Shown here one piece after another: positions 5,809-8,653 of a stretch of DNA of 8,653 bases. A program made the position numbers and the translations under genes. Source of the DNA: CAVPRW01 sp046727435 [NCBI: bacterium] (GTDB lineage Bacteria; Tectomicrobia; Entotheonellia; J063); contig JBKPCR010000211.1 of assembly GCA_046727435.1 (NCBI GenBank), positions 1-8,653 of the forward strand, in the 5' to 3' direction. The notes below the pieces were generated by a model. The model saw only the letters and a program-made list of their open reading frames with translations, ran no database searches and was not told the DNA's origin. The first letter of the stretch is position 1; the number at the start of each line of letters is the position of its first letter.

Positions 5809-6333
5809 TCACGGCTGGAGGCGGGTCGAACGCCAGGCGCCGCCGCCGAAGCCGTTGTCGGCTGGCGTCAGCGCGCGGGTCCAGAGTGCCCGATCGTGGG
5901 CGCGCGCCGGCTGGCCCACCCAGAGCTCGACCCGCTCGGCCCACACCCGATAGCCGCCCCAGCGCTTCGGACGCGGAATGTCGCCGCCGGCGCGCTTCTC
6001 CGCCTCGATCCTGGCCAGGAACTCGGCGCGTGACGCGAGCAGCCGGCTCTGGTTGCTGGCGGCGGCGGCGCGGGCGTCGGGCGGCCGCGAGATCCAGTAG
6101 GCGTCCGAGTCCGCGTCGGGCGCGAGCGTCACCGGCCCCTCGATCCGCACCTGCCGCTCGTGCGCGTCCCAGTTGAAGACGAGCGCCGCGCGCGGATTGA
6201 TCTCGAGCGCGCGCCCCTTGTTGCTCTCACGGTCGGTGTAGAAGACGAGCCAGCCGGCGTGGACGTCCAGACCGCGGCAGATCACCATGCGCGCCGACGG
6301 GCGGCCGTCGGGCTCGACGGTCGCGAGCGTCAT
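5809..6333 (-). CDS. pdxH: Pyridoxamine 5'-phosphate oxidase
   Basis: PdxH oxidises pyridoxine or pyridoxamine 5'-phosphate to pyridoxal 5'-phosphate with FMN and O2, the last step of vitamin B6 synthesis and salvage, in the cytoplasm. From ATG 6333 the 174 residues contain the FMN-binding PSARMVICRGLDVHAGWLVF (12-31), FYTDRESNKGR (31-41), ERQVRIEGPV (59-68), the WGGYRVWAE and WVGQPARAHDR block (125-148) with the R-x-H-D-R substrate motif, and the C-terminal TRLQP. Homology continues upstream of ATG 6333 in the same frame (LPDDPLPLLESRLKEAFADI, then QNAHA) to about 6430, with no ATG, GTG or TTG and a stop at 6450-6448. An ATG at 6448 reads METKGY one frame away. Removing one base near 6430 joins it to give 212 residues, the usual PdxH length. 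The 6333 start is therefore almost certainly internal. The gene stands alone, convergent with the IS481 remnant. Confidence 0.85.
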   Translation of the reverse strand: MTLATVEPDGRPSARMVICRGLDVHAGWLVFYTDRESNKGRALEINPRAALVFNWDAHERQVRIEGPVTLAPDADSDAYWISRPPDARAAAASNQSRLLASRAEFLARIEAEKRAGGDIPRPKRWGGYRVWAERVELWVGQPARAHDRALWTRALTPADNGFGGGAWRSTRLQP

Positions 6334-6717
6334 GGCGTGCGCGTTCTGGATGTCGGCGAAGGCTTCCTTCAGCCGGCTCTCGAGCAGCGGGAGCGGATCG
6401 TCGGGAAGCTCCGTCGGCAGGGCGGGCTTAGTAACCCTTGGTCTCCATCATTTGTAATCTCGACGAGTTATACCTCATTTTGTCACGGTGGGCGCGTATG
6501 GGCGCGTCTTGGGGGCTTCCCGGCGCGCCAGCGAGGGAGGCAAATGTCAGCTCGTGGAGTGTCCAAAACTGACCTGGGACGGTGTTCGATGGCATCCCGG
6601 AAGCAAGAGGCTGGGAGGCATACTTGGACAGCGCCTAGGGCAAGGACGGCGCTGGGACAGGCGTGCTAGGGTCAGGCTAGGAACGCGCGATGGCCGTGAG
6701 GTACGCTTGTCCGTTAG

Positions 6718-6949
6718 ATTTTTCTCAGCGGCAGGGTCAGCGCGTGGTTACAAGAAGAGCTGGCATATCTCGTCGATGGCGTCGCTATCAACGGAGTTAG
6801 CGGTGGTCCCGCCTTTTTCTTCCTCCAGGAGGGGACAGTTCTTTCGCTCATGGGTCTGGCTCTCAGCGTAATTCCGAATCGGGCAACCGGAGACGTACTT
6901 CCCGGCCTGGCCGTCGCTCGCCATATCTTTCCGTTTCACGACCTAATCA
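6718..6949 (+). pseudogene. Trypsin-like serine protease remnant, part 1 (before IS)
   Basis: After a stop at 6715-6717 the plus strand is open and reads IFLSGRVSAWLQEELAYLVD, then GVAINGVSGGPAF (GVSGGPAF at 6793-6816), then VLSLMGLALSVIPNRATGDV and LPGLAVARHIFPFHDLI. G-x-S-G-G-P is the catalytic serine motif of chymotrypsin/HtrA-type peptidases (Ser codon 6799-6801), and the following hydrophobic strands fit the end of that fold. The His and Asp of the triad would lie upstream, but I find no such sequence in the 250 bp before it, so the 5' part is lost. The frame runs directly into the insertion sequence at 6950. It continues after it at 8328, so the IS has split it. No start codon with a ribosome binding site is visible. 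Confidence 0.6.
6944..6949. repeat. TAATCA target duplication, left copy
   Basis: TAATCA abuts the left terminal repeat of the IS and is repeated at 8322-8327 next to the right end. This is the 6-bp duplication made on insertion. Confidence 0.85.
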
Positions 6950-6968
6950 CTTAAAAGCGACGGGTTCT
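6950..6968 (+). repeat. Left terminal inverted repeat
   Basis: CTTAAAAGCGACGGGTTCT matches the inverted right end at 16 of 19 positions. Confidence 0.85.
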
Positions 6969-7106
6969 CGACCTCAATGATGATGAAACCTTTGTCCGCC
7001 GGCTGTTCCGAGGGGGTCTTCTGCCAGAACAGTCTGGCCGTCGACTTCCCTTTGGGTTCCCGCGCGGGTACGATGCTGGAATGCATCGCACTCAAGGGGA
7101 CCTATC

Positions 7107-8293
7107 ATGCTTCAGTTCACATGTTTGCCCAAGCCAGTCGCCAACTGGCTGCAGGTGCTGCGGCCCATGTTTCGCCATCGCCACCATTTGGTGTTTTGCT
7201 GGTTTATTGTCTGCCAAGGGGTCTATCAGGAGAAAGCCACCGTCAAGGGGCTGGCCCGGCTGGCACCGCGTCATATTGCCGAGTGGCATCTGCGCCGGCT
7301 GCTGACGGCGGCCTACTGGAATTGGCGGATCCTGTTGGGGTGGTTTGTGGACCAAGTCATTGCCACCCTGCCCCCACCGGACGATAGGGTATGTTATCTG
7401 GTGGTGGATAGCACTCTCAAAGACAAAACCGGCCAGAAGCATCCGTTGGCCAAGAAGGGGCGGTTGAACGAATATGCCCCGTATGTCTTTGGACTGCACA
7501 TTGTCGTGTTGATGCTCCAGTGGGGGAACTTCCGGATTCCGGTGGATTTCGAGCTGGTCCGACGCAAAGGCAGTCCTCACTATCGGTCGGAGAATCGGCT
7601 CTTGCGCTGGATGCTGGTGCGCTTTCGGCGTCCGCCGTGGGCTGAAATGGTGGTCGTGGTTGCCGATGCGGCCTATGCCTCTAAGGCCAACGTGCAGCTG
7701 ATCCAACGGCGCGGGTATTTTTATGTGATGGCGTTTGCTCGGACGTGGTGCTTTGACAATGGGCACACCCTGAAGGATCTCGTCACCCATCTGCCGAAGC
7801 ACCGCTATCGTCGCTGCTGGGTGCCCCTGGAGGAACCCGGCCGCCGTCGGACCTATTGGACCTTTACCAAACGGGCGTGTCTCCGCCATGTGGGAGATGT
7901 CACCATCATTTTGAGTAAGAAGCGGCGTAATGATGGGCCGAAACCGACGAAAATCTTGTGACCAATCTGCCCGACGTGACAGCCCGGCAGGTGGTGGATG
8001 TATACCGCCGACGATGGTCCGTAGAGGTGCTCATGAAAGAATTGAAAGGGGCGACGGGACTGGGCCAACATCAGGTCACCAAAGAACCCCAACGCGTCGA
8101 GCGCTCGGTGGCTATCTCCATGATGGCCTATCTGATGATTGTGAAGTTTCATGCGCAAGACATCCCGGAGATAGGCTCCTGGAGCATGTTTACGCTCAAA
8201 CGGAATTTCACGTGGCAGATCGCTCAAGCACAGATCGAACGTTCTGTTGAGCAACGCCTGCGAAAAGGGCTCCAGGCGCGCAAAGCCGCATAA
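7107..8293 (+). pseudogene. IS4-superfamily transposase, split by frameshift
   Basis: Frame one starts at ATG 7107 with AAGGGG upstream and encodes 284 residues ending at TGA 7959-7961. Frame two is open from 7934 and gives TNLPDVTARQVVDVYRRRWS and onward to TAA 8291-8293, about 110 residues. The joined protein would be about 395 residues. The RNase H-like DDE residues are D101 (CYLVVDSTLKD), D187 (VVVADAAYAS) and the Glu of YRRRWSVEVLMKELK, which also supplies a perfect Y-(2)-R-(3)-E-(6)-K motif. The Glu lies in frame two, so neither piece alone can be active. The shift equals one missing base at TTGTGACC (about 7956-7961). Frame one ends at TGA one base after GTG in frame two (GTGA), so coupled re-initiation is conceivable, but no canonical slippery heptamer is present. 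I favour an inactivating deletion or a sequence error. Confidence 0.85.
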
Positions 8294-8302
8294 TCAGTCT
8301 GA

Positions 8303-8321
8303 AGTACCTGTCGTTTTTAAG
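8303..8321 (-). repeat. Right terminal inverted repeat
   Basis: Read from 8321 on the minus strand this is CTTAAAAACGACAGGTACT, the partner of the left end at 6950-6968. It begins 9 bp after the transposase stop. Confidence 0.85.
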
Positions 8322-8327
8322 TAATCA
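8322..8327. repeat. TAATCA target duplication, right copy
   Basis: This is the second copy of the 6-bp duplication at 6944-6949. It abuts the right end of the IS. Confidence 0.85.
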
Positions 8328-8464
8328 AGAGGTTCAGGTCGCTGGAAGAAGCCAAGCAGGAGGAGACCCCGCTACCAGCGGAGCCACCGACGGGTACGCC
8401 TATTGACGAGCCGAGATCTCCTGTGCCGACCAGGCGCTCCACCCCATCGCGTATCCAAAGCTAG
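8328..8464 (+). pseudogene. Trypsin-like serine protease remnant, part 2 (after IS)
   Basis: When the IS and one TAATCA are removed, the frame of part 1 passes through the junction (HDLI then KRFRSLEEAKQEE) and continues with a Pro/Thr/Arg-rich tail (TPLPAEPPTGTPIDEPRSPV, then PTRRSTPSRIQS) to TAG 8462-8464. The whole remnant is 122 residues. The tail is low in complexity and looks like a disordered C-terminus. The unbroken frame across the repaired junction is the main evidence that both pieces were one gene. Confidence 0.6.
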
Positions 8465-8503
8465 TCATTCCCAATCGGCGCGACGAACAGTAAGCTCGCC
8501 GCC

Positions 8504-8635
8504 ATGCTGCTCCTAGGCGACCTGCTGCTACGAGGTTTGTACGCCTTCTACACGGAACACGAGCGGTGCGGCGAGTTGGAAGGGGGCGTCGAGGGCGAGT
8601 GGGTCTTCAACCTGCTCGCGCTTCACCTCGACTAG
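8504..8635 (+). CDS. Short hypothetical ORF or gene fragment
   Basis: This 43-residue frame runs from ATG 8504 to TAG 8633-8635. Its centre, FYTEHERCGELEGGVEGEWV, resembles a small conserved hypothetical family with an H-x-R-C-G-E-L-x-x-G-V-E motif, which normally continues into a Cys-rich W-M-T-C-x-C end. That end is missing here, so this may be a truncated or frameshifted copy. No convincing ribosome binding site precedes the ATG. The family resemblance is from memory and the function is unknown. Confidence 0.35.
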   Translation: MLLLGDLLLRGLYAFYTEHERCGELEGGVEGEWVFNLLALHLD

Positions 8636-8653
8636 AACTCTTCCGCGCGGTCT

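Larger units (their letters stand above)
6950..8321 (+). mobile_element. Complete IS4-type insertion sequence, 1372 bp
   Basis: The element is bounded by 19-bp terminal inverted repeats that agree at 16 positions: CTTAAAAGCGACGGGTTCT on the left (6950-6968) and CTTAAAAACGACAGGTACT read inward from 8321. TAATCA flanks both ends. It carries one transposase gene split by a frameshift, with 156 bp of leader before the transposase ATG. The transposase has the Y-(2)-R-(3)-E-(6)-K signature of the IS4 superfamily. The 6-bp duplication is shorter than classic IS4 members (9-12 bp), so it may belong to a related subgroup. Confidence 0.85.

Noticed and set aside
6160-6669. Plus-strand 169-codon open frame
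   Set aside because: Mostly antisense to pdxH. The part beyond 6450 shows no family features.
6748-6939. Minus-strand 63-codon open frame with two Cys
   Set aside because: Lies antisense to the serine-protease remnant, which has a recognisable motif and continues across the IS. Its GTG start has only a weak ribosome binding site.
7092-7889. Minus-strand 265-codon open frame
   Set aside because: Antisense shadow of the IS4-type transposase.

Overview
The window looks like a GC-rich accessory region of an environmental bacterium. The transposases and the toxin-antitoxin pair recall Nitrospirota or Methylomirabilota-type genomes, but that is an impression from remembered families and no marker gene here fixes the taxon. 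No rRNA, tRNA, CRISPR array or integrase gene was recognised.

Left part (about 235-3310): a run of small minus-strand genes with integron-cassette character. Reading right to left on the minus strand these are an HNH endonuclease remnant, an intact PH-like/SHOCT protein, a RelE/ParE toxin with its Phd/YefM antitoxin (toxin first, 23 bp overlap), a small exported protein, and a DUF4365 predicted nuclease broken by a frameshift. GCCTAAC/GTTAGGC cores separate most of them. One site (2919-3102) is a convincing attC, with arms that pair except for two extrahelical bases and with the HNH stop codon inside its outer box. A 99-bp MITE-like element with 16-bp inverted ends and a GCGC duplication has inserted into this attC. 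The toxin gene has a sigma70-type promoter so close to its start that the mRNA should be nearly leaderless, with a palindromic operator over the -10.

Middle part (3398-5741): two decayed transposases on the plus strand. The first is an IS91-family HUH transposase with a premature amber codon and a probable internal deletion. The second is an IS481-family DDE transposase that has lost its N-terminus and carries its own amber codon. A very GC-rich, geneless spacer lies between them.

Right part (5809-8653): pdxH (pyridoxamine 5'-phosphate oxidase) on the minus strand, whose first 38 or so residues are out of frame with any start codon. It is followed by a plus-strand trypsin-like serine-protease remnant cut in two by a complete 1372-bp IS4-type insertion sequence (6950-8321). 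That IS has clear terminal repeats and a 6-bp TAATCA target duplication, and removing it restores one continuous reading frame. Its transposase is split by a one-base frameshift that separates the two catalytic Asp residues from the catalytic Glu.

Overall this is a cassette array and its flank that has been repeatedly hit by mobile elements. The number of single-base lesions (four frameshifts, two amber codons) means either real decay or uncorrected read errors, and this matters for every broken gene call.
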